Positions 18,693-28,730 of a stretch of DNA of 64,000 bases are shown here, in pieces. The stretch's first letter is position 1; each line of letters starts with the position of its first letter. The DNA comes from a bacterium. GTDB lineage: Bacteria > Babelota > Babeliae > Babelales > UASB340. The stretch is taken from the NCBI GenBank assembly GCA_030629005.1, contig DAOVPV010000007.1, positions 1 through 64,000 of the forward strand, in the 5' to 3' direction. The translations under genes were made by a program, and so were the position numbers. The notes below the pieces were generated by a model. That model worked only from the letters and a program-made list of their open reading frames with translations, had not been told where the DNA came from and made no database searches.

Positions 18693-19322
18693 TTATCCTT
18701 GCCTGCTAATAAAAACTAGAGACTCTTTTTTACCAGGGATAGCTCCCTTAATAAATAAAACATCTCCACTTTTATCTATTTTTACTATTTCCAAATTTTT
18801 CACAGTAACGGTTCTAAATCCAGCATGACCAGGCAACTTTGTTCCCTTCAAGACCTCACCCTCAGACCTCATGTTTCCAATAGAGCCGGGACTTCTATGA
18901 AAGCCGGAACCGTGTCCGCTAGGACCACCAGCAAATCCCCAACGCTTTACAACTCCCTGGAAACCTAAACCCTTACTCTTACTAGTGACTTTAACTTTGT
19001 CATTTTCTGAAAGAACTGTATCCTCCAAACCGACTTTTTGACCTAATTTAAGATCACCTAAGTTGGCTTCGTCAACACGAACCTCTTTAAAAAAATAACA
19101 ATAGTTATTTTTATTCTTTACCCAATCGGCACTCAAAGTCTTCGACTCATATCTTTTCTTTAATAATCCAATCTGCACAGCGCTATAACCATCTACACTT
19201 AATGTCTTAACTTGAGTTACAAACCAATTTGCAGCATCAACCACTGTAACAGGAAGAACATTTCCGTCTTCTGTGAAAATTTGAGTCATTCCAATCTTTT
19301 TGCCAAAAAAACTACTTAGCAT
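18693..19322 (-). CDS. rplC: 50S ribosomal protein L3
   Basis: 209 residues. [23 protein letters not shown] opens it and [32 protein letters not shown] marks the conserved loop reaching the peptidyl-transferase centre. A double Met start is present; the second (19322) has the better spacing to GAGG. It lies between rpsJ and rplD, so the S10 operon order is intact. Confidence 0.96.
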   Translation of the reverse strand: MLSSFFGKKIGMTQIFTEDGNVLPVTVVDAANWFVTQVKTLSVDGYSAVQIGLLKKRYESKTLSADWVKNKNNYCYFFKEVRVDEANLGDLKLGQKVGLEDTVLSENDKVKVTSKSKGLGFQGVVKRWGFAGGPSGHGSGFHRSPGSIGNMRSEGEVLKGTKLPGHAGFRTVTVKNLEIVKIDKSGDVLFIKGAIPGKKESLVFISRQG

Positions 19323-19345
19323 CATACAGCCTCTTGTTCTAAATC

Positions 19346-19651
19346 TTACTTAATTTCGACATCAACACCAGCAGAAATGTTTAATTTCATTAATGCATCC
19401 ATTGTTTGCTCAGATGGTGATATTATGTCCAAAATACGCTTATGCGTTGTTAACTCAAACTGTTCTCTCGACTTTTTATCAACATGAGGAGATCTTAAAA
19501 CAGTAAAGCACTGCCTCCTATTAGGAAGAGGAACCGGTCCCAATAACTGGGAACCCGTTCTTTTTACAGTCAACACTATTTGTTTAACAGCACTATCCAA
19601 TAAACGATGATCATAAGACTTTAATGTCAAACGTATTTTCTGTTTTTTCAT
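19346..19651 (-). CDS. rpsJ: 30S ribosomal protein S10
   Basis: 101 residues from ATG 19651 ([19 protein letters not shown]). The frame also opens at TTG 19663, but the ATG has GAG at proper distance. [29 protein letters not shown] is the canonical 30S-head and NusG-binding segment, split in the middle. It directly follows tuf (about 18 bases), linking the str and S10 clusters. Confidence 0.96.
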   Translation of the reverse strand: MKKQKIRLTLKSYDHRLLDSAVKQIVLTVKRTGSQLLGPVPLPNRRQCFTVLRSPHVDKKSREQFELTTHKRILDIISPSEQTMDALMKLNISAGVDVEIK

Positions 19652-19668
19652 CAACAAACTCAAAATTT

Positions 19669-20859
19669 TTATTCTATAATTTCAGTAACAATACCAGCAC
19701 CAACAGTTCTTCCGCCTTCACGCACTGCAAATTTTAGCTCTTTATCCATAGCTACTTTACTTACAAGCTCAACGGATACTTCAACTTCATCTCCAGGCAT
19801 AACCATCTCACGACCTTCAGGAAGTGTAATAGTACCTGTAACATCTGTTGTTCTAAAATAAAACTGAGGCCTGTAACCATTGAAGAACGGAGTATGTCTT
19901 CCTCCTTCATCTTTCTTCAATGTAACAATTTTTGCTTTAAATTTTCTGTGTGGCGTAATAGAACCAACTTTTGCAACAACCTGACCACGTTCAATATCTT
20001 CTTTCTTGATACCACGAAGCAATATACCAACGTTATCACCAGGCTGAGCATCTTTTAATTCTTTATTAAACATTTCAATGCCAGTAATTGCAGTTTTAAC
20101 AGTATCTCTAAAACCAATAATTTCAACTTCTTCACCAAGAACGACAACACCTCTTTCTACACGACCCGTAGCAACAGTTCCCCTTCCTGAAATAGAAAAA
20201 ACATCTTCTATTGGCATTAAGAAAGGTTTTTCTGTATCTCTTTGTGGTGTTGGAATGTAACTATCTACAGCATCCATCAACTTTTGAATTGATTGTGTCC
20301 CTATTTCAGATTGGTCATCCTCTAAAACTTTTAATGCGGAACCCCTAATGATAGGAATCGCATCTCCAGGAAAACCATATTGAGATAGAAGATCTCTTAC
20401 TTCTTCTTCAACAAGCTCAATAAGACCTTCATCATCAACCATATCAACTTTATTCAAATAAACCACAATAGCAGGAACACCAACCTGTCTAGCCAAAACA
20501 ATATGCTCTCTCGTTTGAGGCATAGGACCATCAGTTGCAGAAACAACCAATATAGCACCATCCATTTGAGCAGCACCGGTAATCATGTTTTTTACATAGT
20601 CCGCGTGACCGGGACAGTCAACGTGAGCATAGTGCCTTTTGTCTGTTTCATATTCAACGTGAGACACCGCTATGGTTATACCTCTTGCTCTTTCTTCCGG
20701 AGCATTATCAATTTGATCAAATGCTTTAAACTCAGCACCACCCTTTGAAGCCAAATATTTTGTTATCGCAGCTGTCAAAGTTGTCTTACCGTGATCAACG
20801 TGACCAATTGTACCTATATTACAATGTGGTTTTGTTCTTTTAAATACGCCTTTTGCCAT
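19669..20859 (-). CDS. tuf: Elongation factor Tu
   Basis: 396 residues from ATG 20859 ([20 protein letters not shown]). The SD AAGAAGGA supports this start rather than the upstream codon at 20886. GTPase motifs: GHVDHGKT (G1), DCPGHADY (G3) and NKVDMVDD (G4). It carries aminoacyl-tRNA to the ribosomal A site. Only one tuf copy lies in the window, in the classical str position after fusA. Confidence 0.98.
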   Translation of the reverse strand: MAKGVFKRTKPHCNIGTIGHVDHGKTTLTAAITKYLASKGGAEFKAFDQIDNAPEERARGITIAVSHVEYETDKRHYAHVDCPGHADYVKNMITGAAQMDGAILVVSATDGPMPQTREHIVLARQVGVPAIVVYLNKVDMVDDEGLIELVEEEVRDLLSQYGFPGDAIPIIRGSALKVLEDDQSEIGTQSIQKLMDAVDSYIPTPQRDTEKPFLMPIEDVFSISGRGTVATGRVERGVVVLGEEVEIIGFRDTVKTAITGIEMFNKELKDAQPGDNVGILLRGIKKEDIERGQVVAKVGSITPHRKFKAKIVTLKKDEGGRHTPFFNGYRPQFYFRTTDVTGTITLPEGREMVMPGDEVEVSVELVSKVAMDKELKFAVREGGRTVGAGIVTEIIE

Positions 20860-20902
20860 TTTTGTATATCCTTCTTGTGTATACAAATAAAACTATCAAC
20901 AA

Positions 20903-22975
20903 TTATTTATTACCTACTATTTCATCCTGAACATTTCGAGGAACTTCTTTATAAGCCTCAAACTCCATAGACGAACTAGCACGACCCTTTGTCATAGAAC
21001 GCAAATCAGTGGTATACCCAAACATTTCAGCCAAAGGAACTTCAGCTGCTATAATTTGAACACCTTTTCGTTCTTCCATTCCCAGAATTCTTCCTCTTCT
21101 GGAATTCAAATCACCCATCACATCACCCATATACTCTTCTGGAGTAACAACCTCAATCTTGAAAATTGGTTCCAAAACAACGGGTGACGCGTTTTTTGTA
21201 GCCTCTTTAAATGCCATAGCAGCCGCAATCTTAAAGGCTATTTCGGAGGAGTCCACATCATGATAAGAACCATCAAAGACTTCTACCTTAATGTCCTCAA
21301 CCGGAAAACCTCCCAAAATACCACTAGCCAAAGATTCATTCACACCTTTTTCTATGCCAGGAATATATTCACGAGGAATCGAACCTCCAACAATCTTATT
21401 AACAAACTCAAAACCAGCTCCACGCTCCAACGGCTCAACATTCAACCAAACATCACCGTATTGACCTCGTCCACCGGACTGACGAATAAATTTACCCTGA
21501 GCCTCTGCCTTAGCCTGTATTGTTTCTTTAAATGCAACCTGAGGCTTACCAACATTAGCTTCAACTTTATGTTCTCTCAACAACCTATCAACAATTATTT
21601 CTAGGTGCAATTCTCCCATTCCAGAGATAACAGTCTGACCGGTTTCCTTATTAAATGTAAATCTAAAAGAAGGGTCCTCTTGCATCAACTTTCTTAATGC
21701 TATTGTCATTTTTTCGTAATCACCCTTACCTCTTGGCTCAATAGCTACACTAACAACTGGAGCCGGGAAATCAATTGACTCTAATAATATCGGATGCGCT
21801 TCATCGCAAAAAGTATCACCCGTTGTAACATCTTTTACACCAACAACAGCAACAATATCACCCGCAGAAACAGATGCAACTTCTTCTCGCTTATTAGCAT
21901 GCATTTTTACCAAACGGCTAACTCGCTCTCTTTTACCCTTAGATGAATTATAAACATATGAACCCGCATCAAGCTTACCCGAATATATTCTAGTAAATGT
22001 CAACGAACCAACAAAAGGATCCGTCATAATCTTAAATGCTAAAGCACTAAAAGGAGCACTCGCATCTGAATGGCGAACTTCTTTTTCATTAGTATCGGGA
22101 TTAACACCTTCTATAGGAGGAACATCCAATGGAGACGGCATATAATCAACAACAGCATCCAGCAATAACTGGACACCCTTGTTTTTAAATGCAGCACCAC
22201 AAAAAACAGGAGTCACCTTCTGTTGCAAAACGCCCGCCCTAATAGCAGTCTTAATCCTATCCTGAGAAACCTCTTTCCCATCTAAATAATCTTCCGCAAG
22301 CTGATCGTCAAAATCACAAGCCCTCTCAACAAGTTGCTCTCTAAGTGTCTCAGCCTTTGACTTATATTCCTCAGGAATCTCACCCCAAGCAACCTTTGAC
22401 CCTTTAGCATCTTCATCAAAGGTAGCCATCTTCATAGTAAGAAGATCTATTATTCCATAAAAATTTTCAGACTGCCCAACAGGAATCTGCATAGCAATAG
22501 AATTACCATGCAACTTTGTATTGACCTCCTCAACCACAGCAAAATAATCTGCTCCAACCCTATCTAGCTTGTTAACAAAAGCCATTCTAGGAACCTTATA
22601 CCTATCAGCCTGTCGCCAAACAGTTTCTGATTGAGGTTCTACACCTCCAACAGCGCAAAACACCGCAACAGTACCATCTAAAACACGCAAAGATCTTTCT
22701 ACTTCCACAGTAAAATCAACGTGCCCAGGAGTATCAATTATATTAACCCGATGGTCCTTCCAAAAACAAGTTGTCGCAGCAGAAGTAATAGTAATACCAC
22801 GCTCTTGCTCTTGTTCCATCCAATCCATTGTAGCTTCACCCTCGTGAACCTCACCAATTTTATGAGAAACACCTGTATAAAAAAGCACACGCTCCGTAAC
22901 AGTAGTCTTACCTGCATCTATGTGCGCCATAATACCAATATTTCTATATTTTTTTAAATCAACCTTATTGCTCAT
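20903..22975 (-). CDS. fusA: Elongation factor G
   Basis: 690 residues, the translocase GTPase. AHIDAGKTT (G1), the switch regions around [23 protein letters not shown] (G3) and NKLDRVGAD (G4) are all in place. Domain IV contains [13 protein letters not shown]. Domain V ends with [19 protein letters not shown]. It lies between rpsG and tuf with short spacers. Confidence 0.98.
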   Translation of the reverse strand: MSNKVDLKKYRNIGIMAHIDAGKTTVTERVLFYTGVSHKIGEVHEGEATMDWMEQEQERGITITSAATTCFWKDHRVNIIDTPGHVDFTVEVERSLRVLDGTVAVFCAVGGVEPQSETVWRQADRYKVPRMAFVNKLDRVGADYFAVVEEVNTKLHGNSIAMQIPVGQSENFYGIIDLLTMKMATFDEDAKGSKVAWGEIPEEYKSKAETLREQLVERACDFDDQLAEDYLDGKEVSQDRIKTAIRAGVLQQKVTPVFCGAAFKNKGVQLLLDAVVDYMPSPLDVPPIEGVNPDTNEKEVRHSDASAPFSALAFKIMTDPFVGSLTFTRIYSGKLDAGSYVYNSSKGKRERVSRLVKMHANKREEVASVSAGDIVAVVGVKDVTTGDTFCDEAHPILLESIDFPAPVVSVAIEPRGKGDYEKMTIALRKLMQEDPSFRFTFNKETGQTVISGMGELHLEIIVDRLLREHKVEANVGKPQVAFKETIQAKAEAQGKFIRQSGGRGQYGDVWLNVEPLERGAGFEFVNKIVGGSIPREYIPGIEKGVNESLASGILGGFPVEDIKVEVFDGSYHDVDSSEIAFKIAAAMAFKEATKNASPVVLEPIFKIEVVTPEEYMGDVMGDLNSRRGRILGMEERKGVQIIAAEVPLAEMFGYTTDLRSMTKGRASSSMEFEAYKEVPRNVQDEIVGNK

Positions 22976-22990
22976 AATCCCTTAACCTTT

Positions 22991-23470
22991 TTACCAAGCA
23001 TAATGAGAGAACGCTCTATTGGCTTCTGCCATTCTATGAACATCCGACTTCTTTTTAAACGCATTGCCTCGCCCCTGGGATGCATCAAATATTTCACTAG
23101 CTAAACGCAAACCCATTGTTTTATCAGAACGAGAAGCTGCCGAAGAAATCAACCAACGCAAAGCCAAAGCCAAGGCTCTTCTTGGACGCACTTCAATTGG
23201 AATCTGATAAACACCACCACCAACACGTCTGGACTTAACCTCAACAGCAGGTTTAATTTGTGATATAGCCTTTTCAAATGCCGCATAAGCCTTATCTTCA
23301 CCGCCAGCCTTATCAGCCAAAACATCAAAAGCATCATAAACAATCGAACGCGCACAATCCTTCTTGCCTCGCTCCATAATCATGTTAATCAACTTCTGAA
23401 CTATAAATGAATTATATCTAATATCAGTTCCAATGTCCCTGATAGCATTAACCGCTTTACGTCTAGGCAT
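22991..23470 (-). CDS. rpsG: 30S ribosomal protein S7
   Basis: 159 residues, nucleates the 30S head. [21 protein letters not shown] opens it; VEVKSRRVGGGVYQIPIEVR and ALRWLISSAASRSDKTMGLRL are diagnostic, and the C-terminus keeps KKSDVHRMAEANRAFSHYAW. The start overlaps the rpsL stop by one base. Confidence 0.97.
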   Translation of the reverse strand: MPRRKAVNAIRDIGTDIRYNSFIVQKLINMIMERGKKDCARSIVYDAFDVLADKAGGEDKAYAAFEKAISQIKPAVEVKSRRVGGGVYQIPIEVRPRRALALALRWLISSAASRSDKTMGLRLASEIFDASQGRGNAFKKKSDVHRMAEANRAFSHYAW

Positions 23471-23850
23471 TATACGCCACCTTTCTTACGCTTAGTACCA
23501 TAAAGAGACCGTGACTGCCCTCTATCTGCAACACCCTGCGTATCTAATACACCACGAACTATGTGATATTTTACACCTGGTAAATCTTTAACTTTACCTC
23601 CACGAATCAAAACAACCGAGTGTTCTTGAAGGTTATGGCCTTCCCCAGGAATGTAGGCAGACACCTCTTTCCCTGTAGACAATTTAACACGAGCAACTTT
23701 TCTAAGCGCTGAGTTTGGCTTTTTTGGAGTTACAGTATAAACACGAACACAAACGCCTCTTTTCTGCGGACAACCGTTTAGAGCTGGCGATTTAGTTTTG
23801 GATTTCGTAGCACTTCGTTTTGAACGAACTAGCTGATTAATTGTTGGCAT
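23470..23850 (-). CDS. rpsL: 30S ribosomal protein S12
   Basis: 126 residues from ATG 23850 ([12 protein letters not shown]). The open frame runs 21 codons further upstream, but GGAAAG lies right before this ATG. Decoding-centre segments [20 protein letters not shown] and [21 protein letters not shown] are canonical. First gene of the str-S10-spc-alpha block, with a promoter about 180 bases upstream. Confidence 0.97.
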   Translation of the reverse strand: MPTINQLVRSKRSATKSKTKSPALNGCPQKRGVCVRVYTVTPKKPNSALRKVARVKLSTGKEVSAYIPGEGHNLQEHSVVLIRGGKVKDLPGVKYHIVRGVLDTQGVADRGQSRSLYGTKRKKGGV

Positions 23851-24026
23851 ACAATCTTTCCTACAATATATCAATACGGTTAATAAATTAATAAAAAACT
23901 TATCTATAAACAAACAACTAGCTCATATTCCGGAGAACACAAATTTTAGTTTTTTCTAAAATTTTACTTACTTTAACAAGAAAATAAGGATGTTAAATGT
24001 TCAATAATGAACTAATGGTATGATTC

Positions 24027-24054
24027 ATTTTATCTTTTATTTAATTTTTTTCAA
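24027..24054 (-). promoter_or_regulatory. Sigma-70-type promoter for the str operon
   Basis: On the minus strand TTGAAA (complement of 24049-24054), a 16-base spacer and TAAAAT (complement of 24027-24032) form a near-consensus promoter, leaving a leader of about 170 bases before rpsL. The 23851-24170 interval is the divergent region between rpsL and rseP; beyond this promoter and a small GTTCA..TGAAC hairpin near 24000 I see nothing else in it. Confidence 0.6.
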
Positions 24055-24170
24055 GTAAAAACTGTAAAAAAAATAGTCTTTTTTTTCTGTAATATATATA
24101 CTTAACTCAAAAGCGTTTCAATATGCATCATAAAACGTATGACAATAAATAATAATTAAAGGATGAAATC

Positions 24171-25304
24171 ATGACAATGAATAGTTTGGTTGTAGTATTT
24201 TCTACAAAACTTATCCCATTTATTTATGCCCTAGTCGGGTTTGGTTTACTTATAACAATTCATGAATTCGGTCACTTTATATTCTGTAAAGTCTTTAAAA
24301 TACACACCCCAACATTCTCCATAGGCATGGGACCAAAAATTTTTGAACGAAAAATAGGACAAACAAATTTTAGATTATCAGCAATACCAATTGGTGGGTA
24401 TGTAGAGATTGCCGGACTTTCTGAAGTTGGACAAGGGGAACAAGGACATGCAAACCTCAAAGGGGAAGAATCTTTTGCAAAAAAGCCCTATTGGCAAAAA
24501 TTCTTCGTGCTCTGTGGAGGCGTACTATTTAACCTTTTATTCGCCTATATTGTTTATTCTGCCTTATTTTTTGTAGGCATCCCAAAAACATCTATGCGAA
24601 TATTCATATCAGAAAAAAAGGATTTCGCATCTTTAACAAAAAACTTTAACATGCAACCCGGCGATGAAATAATAGCTATAAACAATAAAGCTCTAGGCAC
24701 AGAGGGAACTTCTGTAATATTAAATATAAAAAAAGAATTAGTCGGCCCATTAAAAAAAGGACGAGAAACTCCAATTTCTATCCAAGTAAAACGAAACAAT
24801 GAAACCGTAGACCTATCTCTAGATATTTCCAATAAGGAAAATAACCTAAAATTACTACAATTATTAACACCAAAAACAGATGTGATTCCAGGTAAATTCG
24901 AAAAATACTCCTTTTTTAAAGCAATAGTAAAGGGTATCGATGCAACAAACAATATAATAAAGCAAATGGTCTTAGCAATTATTTACCTTATAAAAGAAAA
25001 AAGTTTGAGCGGTGCCGGTGGACCAATTATGATACTTTCCAAAACTTTTGAAACTGCTCAAAAAGGAATCATTCCATTATTATTATTCTTGGCTTTTATA
25101 AGTATAAACTTAGCTATAATTAACATACTTCCACTAGGAGCCCTTGATGGTGGGCAATTATTATTTGTATCAATAGAAGCAATTATAAGACGAGAAATTC
25201 CAGCAATTATAAAAAATTCTATTAATATAGCATCTTGGATTGCCCTCATAAGCTTAATTTTATATTTAGGTTATAAGGATATTTTAAATATTTTTATAAA
25301 ATAG
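24171..25304 (+). CDS. rseP: Site-2 intramembrane zinc protease (RseP/RasP family)
   Basis: Cleaves membrane-spanning regulators or signal-peptide remnants in the inner membrane. Zinc motif HEFGH at residues 31-35 sits in the first membrane segment. The third ligand region is LGALDGG with Asp326 near the C-terminus. A single PDZ domain (about 140-225, MQPGDEIIAINN) lies between; E. coli RseP has two, and this protein is 377 residues rather than 450. AAGGATG precedes the start. No anti-sigma target is visible nearby. Confidence 0.9.
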   Translation: MTMNSLVVVFSTKLIPFIYALVGFGLLITIHEFGHFIFCKVFKIHTPTFSIGMGPKIFERKIGQTNFRLSAIPIGGYVEIAGLSEVGQGEQGHANLKGEESFAKKPYWQKFFVLCGGVLFNLLFAYIVYSALFFVGIPKTSMRIFISEKKDFASLTKNFNMQPGDEIIAINNKALGTEGTSVILNIKKELVGPLKKGRETPISIQVKRNNETVDLSLDISNKENNLKLLQLLTPKTDVIPGKFEKYSFFKAIVKGIDATNNIIKQMVLAIIYLIKEKSLSGAGGPIMILSKTFETAQKGIIPLLLFLAFISINLAIINILPLGALDGGQLLFVSIEAIIRREIPAIIKNSINIASWIALISLILYLGYKDILNIFIK

Positions 25305-25327
25305 AATTAAAGAGCACTCTTACGTTT

Positions 25328-26200
25328 CTATTTAATTTGAATCCAATTTTCAGGATTTTTTATATAATCAAGAATAACAAGTCTGTTAAAGCTATGCCCC
25401 GTTTTTTTAGCAGTAATCGTGCCGGCTAAATTCTTACCCAATAATCCTAAATCCCCAATTAAATCTAACAATTTGTGCCTCACAAACTCATCTTCAAACC
25501 GAGGAGTATTTAAAAACTCATCTTCCCCAACAACGACAGTATTGCCAAGAGAACTACCTTTTGCCAATCCATTTCTTCTTAAAAAAGCCAACTGCTCCAA
25601 AAAACCAAATGTTCTAGCTGCAGCAATTTCATTTATAAAATAATCAGTAGTCAAACTCCCTCGCAAAGAACCCTTTCCAACCAATGGATGTTCAAACTCT
25701 GCGATGTAATTAAAATATAAAGAACAATCAAATGTATTATCTTCTTTATTAGCGGCAGGTGCAACAATAATTTCTCTATCCAATTTCAAATCATTAAAAC
25801 GTAACTCTTTTACTGGCGTTAAAAATATTTTATCTACAGAACACTCTTTTATCCCAGCCTTTTTTATTAAATTAACAAAAGTGCTACAACTTCCATCCAA
25901 AATAGGAACTTCTAAACTCTCCATCTCTATAATGATATTATCAACTCGAAAAGCACTTAAAGCAGCTATTAAATGCTCAATTGTACTTACTATAAAAGAC
26001 TTTGATTTCAAAACAGAAGCATGCAACGCAATTTCAGGAACAACTTCACCCAATCTTATACTTTCTTCAGGAAAATTCGGATTTTTAAAAACAATCCCAT
26101 GATCAACACCTGCTGGAAGTAATATAACCGTTGACTTTAAACCAGTATGAACACCTATACCATCAAAAACTATTTTTTCATTTATCGTTCTTTGAAGCAT
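25328..26200 (-). CDS. lpxC: UDP-3-O-acyl-N-acetylglucosamine deacetylase
   Basis: Committed step of lipid A synthesis, a zinc amidase. I start at ATG 26200 (MLQRTINEKIVFDGIGVHTG), with AGGA eight bases upstream; the frame extends to 26242. Zinc ligands His76 (STIEHL), His242 and Asp246 (RHKLLDLIGD), and catalytic His269 (GHSFN) are present. Length 290 is normal and there is no FabZ fusion. It shows the organism makes, or once made, lipopolysaccharide, consistent with lptD downstream. Confidence 0.95.
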   Translation of the reverse strand: MLQRTINEKIVFDGIGVHTGLKSTVILLPAGVDHGIVFKNPNFPEESIRLGEVVPEIALHASVLKSKSFIVSTIEHLIAALSAFRVDNIIIEMESLEVPILDGSCSTFVNLIKKAGIKECSVDKIFLTPVKELRFNDLKLDREIIVAPAANKEDNTFDCSLYFNYIAEFEHPLVGKGSLRGSLTTDYFINEIAAARTFGFLEQLAFLRRNGLAKGSSLGNTVVVGEDEFLNTPRFEDEFVRHKLLDLIGDLGLLGKNLAGTITAKKTGHSFNRLVILDYIKNPENWIQIK

Positions 26201-26220
26201 TACAAAAATCCTAATAAAAA

Positions 26221-26250
26221 AAAGCAGGATGATTTTAAACACCCTGCTTT
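26221..26250 (-). terminator. Intrinsic terminator after rplM
   Basis: AAAGCAGG (26221-26228) pairs with CCTGCTTT (26243-26250). Read on the minus strand, a T-run follows. It sits between the rplM stop and the lpxC start, separating the two transcripts. Confidence 0.8.
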
Positions 26251-26275
26251 AATTTTTAAATTTGTTAATACAAAA

Positions 26276-26713
26276 CTATTCCGGTTTAAAACCTGCTAAT
26301 TGTGCAGCATGAGGATGTTGATCCCCTACATAAACTTTTAATTTTTTGAATATCCTGCTATTTAACTTATTTTTAGGTAACATTCTCTTAACTGCAAGCT
26401 CTATTATCTTTTCTGGCTTACGTTTAAGCATATCTTTTGCTTTAATTTCTTTTAACCCACTTCTCCAACCAGAGAAAAAAGGATAAACCTTATTTTCTAA
26501 TTTATTACCAGTCAAAACAATTTTTTCACAATTAATAACAACAACATAATCTCCACCATCTGCATGAGGAGTATATGTTACTTTATCTTTACCCCTTAAT
26601 GTATCTGCAATCTGTGTTGCCAACCGACCCAAAACCCTGCCTGAAGCATCTATAATATGCCATTTTGGAGCTGAAGTTTCTTTTGTTACAAAATATGCTT
26701 TATTCATATCCAT
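26276..26713 (-). CDS. rplM: 50S ribosomal protein L13
   Basis: 145 residues, early large-subunit assembly protein. WHIIDASGRVLGRLATQIAD, GGDYVVVINCEKIVLTGNKL and RMLPKNKL are conserved blocks; the C-terminal GDQHPHAAQ is usual (G..HPH.AQ.P). Its normal partner rpsI (S9) does not follow; instead comes a terminator and then lpxC. Confidence 0.96.
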   Translation of the reverse strand: MDMNKAYFVTKETSAPKWHIIDASGRVLGRLATQIADTLRGKDKVTYTPHADGGDYVVVINCEKIVLTGNKLENKVYPFFSGWRSGLKEIKAKDMLKRKPEKIIELAVKRMLPKNKLNSRIFKKLKVYVGDQHPHAAQLAGFKPE

Positions 26714-26850
26714 GATTATACAACCCTTTTGATGCCATTCTAAAACTATTTCAGAATATAATAAATAATATTAAAATCATTATAATTTACAGTTCAATCT
26801 CTAATTTCCAACGAATTCAGAGTTTAAAATAAAAAAACAATACGGTCAAA

Positions 26851-28500
26851 TTATATTTGCTCTTTTGCTCTTTTTATAAATTCTTTAAAAAGCGGATGAG
26901 ATTTTAAAAACTTAGACAAGTATTCAGGGTGAAATTGCGTACCAATCATAAAAGGATGATCTTTTATCTCTGAAATTTCTACCAAGTTCTCTTTTTTATA
27001 AATGCCTGAAAAAACCATGCCCTTTTTTTCAAATTGTTTTTTATAGAAATTATTAAATTCATAACGATGCCTATGTCGCTCAAAGATTTCTGATTTACCA
27101 TAAATTTTCCCAACTTTAGAATCTTTTAACAATGAACATTTATAAACACCAAGACGCATCGTCCCACCCTTTTTATCTATACTTTTTTGTTCTTCAATTA
27201 AACCAATTACAGGATATCTGGTTTTCTTATTAAATTCTGTACTTGTTGCCGTTTTTAAGTCAAGAATAGAACGTGCAAATTCAATAATCATAATCTGCAT
27301 ACCTAAACAAATACCCAAATATGGTAAATTATTTTTTCTTGCATATCTAGCTGCAACTATTTTGCCTTCAACCCCACGACTATCAAATCCTCCGGGAACA
27401 AGTATTCCATGCACACCAGCAAAGAATTTTTTAATACTAAGAGCTGTCATTTTCTCAAGCTTCTCAGCCTCAACAACTTCTATATTAACGTTCACGTTAT
27501 TTGAATTACCAGCAGACATTAAAGCATTAATTATACTTATATAAGGATCATTACTTCCTACATATTTAGCAACAAGTGCAATATTAACAATATCCTTTTT
27601 AGAACTCATAGTCTTTATTAACTTTTTCCACTCCAATAATTTTGCCTTTTTTGGTTTTTGGATTCCAAACCACTTTTGAATTCTAAAGTTAACATCTTGT
27701 TCGTCTAAATCTAGAAATATTTCAGGAATTAACTTTACAGTCAATGCATCAAAAATCAAATCTCTATTAATACCACAACCAACAAACAACTTATTCTTTA
27801 TTTTATCTGTAGTTTTATAATCAGTTCGCAAAAATAAAGCATCGGGGGCCAACCCCATTCTCCTTAAAGAATAAATACTATGTTGGGTAGGCTTAGTTTT
27901 TATCTCATGAGCCCACTTTAAATATGGAACTAAACTTAAATGAGCTAGCATCAAACGTTGGTTACCCAAATCAATTTTAACTTGTCGAACCGCTTCTAAA
28001 AAAATGCCTATCTCCATATCACCGATTGTGCCACCAATTTCTACCAAAACAAAATCTACATCCTTTTTTATAGAAAAGTTATACAACCTTCTTTTTATTG
28101 CATTAACAACATCAGGAACCATCTGAATATCTTTCCCCAGATACTTACCCTCCCTTTCTCCATCTAAAACTTCTTGATATATCTGGCCAGAGGAAACTGA
28201 CGATTCTTTTGTTAATCTAATATCCAAAATACGTTCATAGTGACCTAAATCTAAATCCGTTTCAGCTCCATCATCTGTTACAAAAACTTCCCCATGAACT
28301 AACGGCGACATTGTTCCTGGGTCAACATTTAAATATGGATCCCATTTAATAACAGAAACAGAATATCCTGATTTTTTTAATAAAACACCAATCGCTGAAA
28401 CAAGAATTCCTTTACCCAAGGAAGAACAAACCCCTCCTGTGACCACAATAAACTTTGTTTTTTGTTTTTTTACTTTTTCTATAAGCGTTAAAATCTCCAT
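26851..28500 (-). CDS. pyrG: CTP synthase
   Basis: Converts UTP to CTP using glutamine. The synthetase domain opens FIVVTGGVCSSLGKGI (residues 18-32) and includes GEVFVTDDGAETDLDLGHYE (70-89). The glutamine amidotransferase domain has PGGFDSRG, nucleophile Cys398 in GICLGMQ, and His524/Glu526 in QFHPEY. Length 549 is normal. A 10-residue N-terminal extension (MEILTLIEKV..) precedes the usual start, and no better start is visible. Possession of it suggests the cell does not rely wholly on imported CTP. Confidence 0.96.
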   Translation of the reverse strand: MEILTLIEKVKKQKTKFIVVTGGVCSSLGKGILVSAIGVLLKKSGYSVSVIKWDPYLNVDPGTMSPLVHGEVFVTDDGAETDLDLGHYERILDIRLTKESSVSSGQIYQEVLDGEREGKYLGKDIQMVPDVVNAIKRRLYNFSIKKDVDFVLVEIGGTIGDMEIGIFLEAVRQVKIDLGNQRLMLAHLSLVPYLKWAHEIKTKPTQHSIYSLRRMGLAPDALFLRTDYKTTDKIKNKLFVGCGINRDLIFDALTVKLIPEIFLDLDEQDVNFRIQKWFGIQKPKKAKLLEWKKLIKTMSSKKDIVNIALVAKYVGSNDPYISIINALMSAGNSNNVNVNIEVVEAEKLEKMTALSIKKFFAGVHGILVPGGFDSRGVEGKIVAARYARKNNLPYLGICLGMQIMIIEFARSILDLKTATSTEFNKKTRYPVIGLIEEQKSIDKKGGTMRLGVYKCSLLKDSKVGKIYGKSEIFERHRHRYEFNNFYKKQFEKKGMVFSGIYKKENLVEISEIKDHPFMIGTQFHPEYLSKFLKSHPLFKEFIKRAKEQI

Positions 28501-28730
28501 GACTCTCCCAAAGATTATAATTCATTTTAATTATATTCATTTCAAAATAAAAATAGATTATACAATTTGTTTTACAAGATTATTTGAATAAAGTGAACTA
28601 TATAAAATAATAAATCATTTAAATTACCAAGCTATTAGTTTTTAAATTCTAAATTATTCATCTTTTTCTTACAAATATAATATTTTTAAAATAAATAATA
28701 TTTCTATTACTCTAAATATGGAGATTTTGT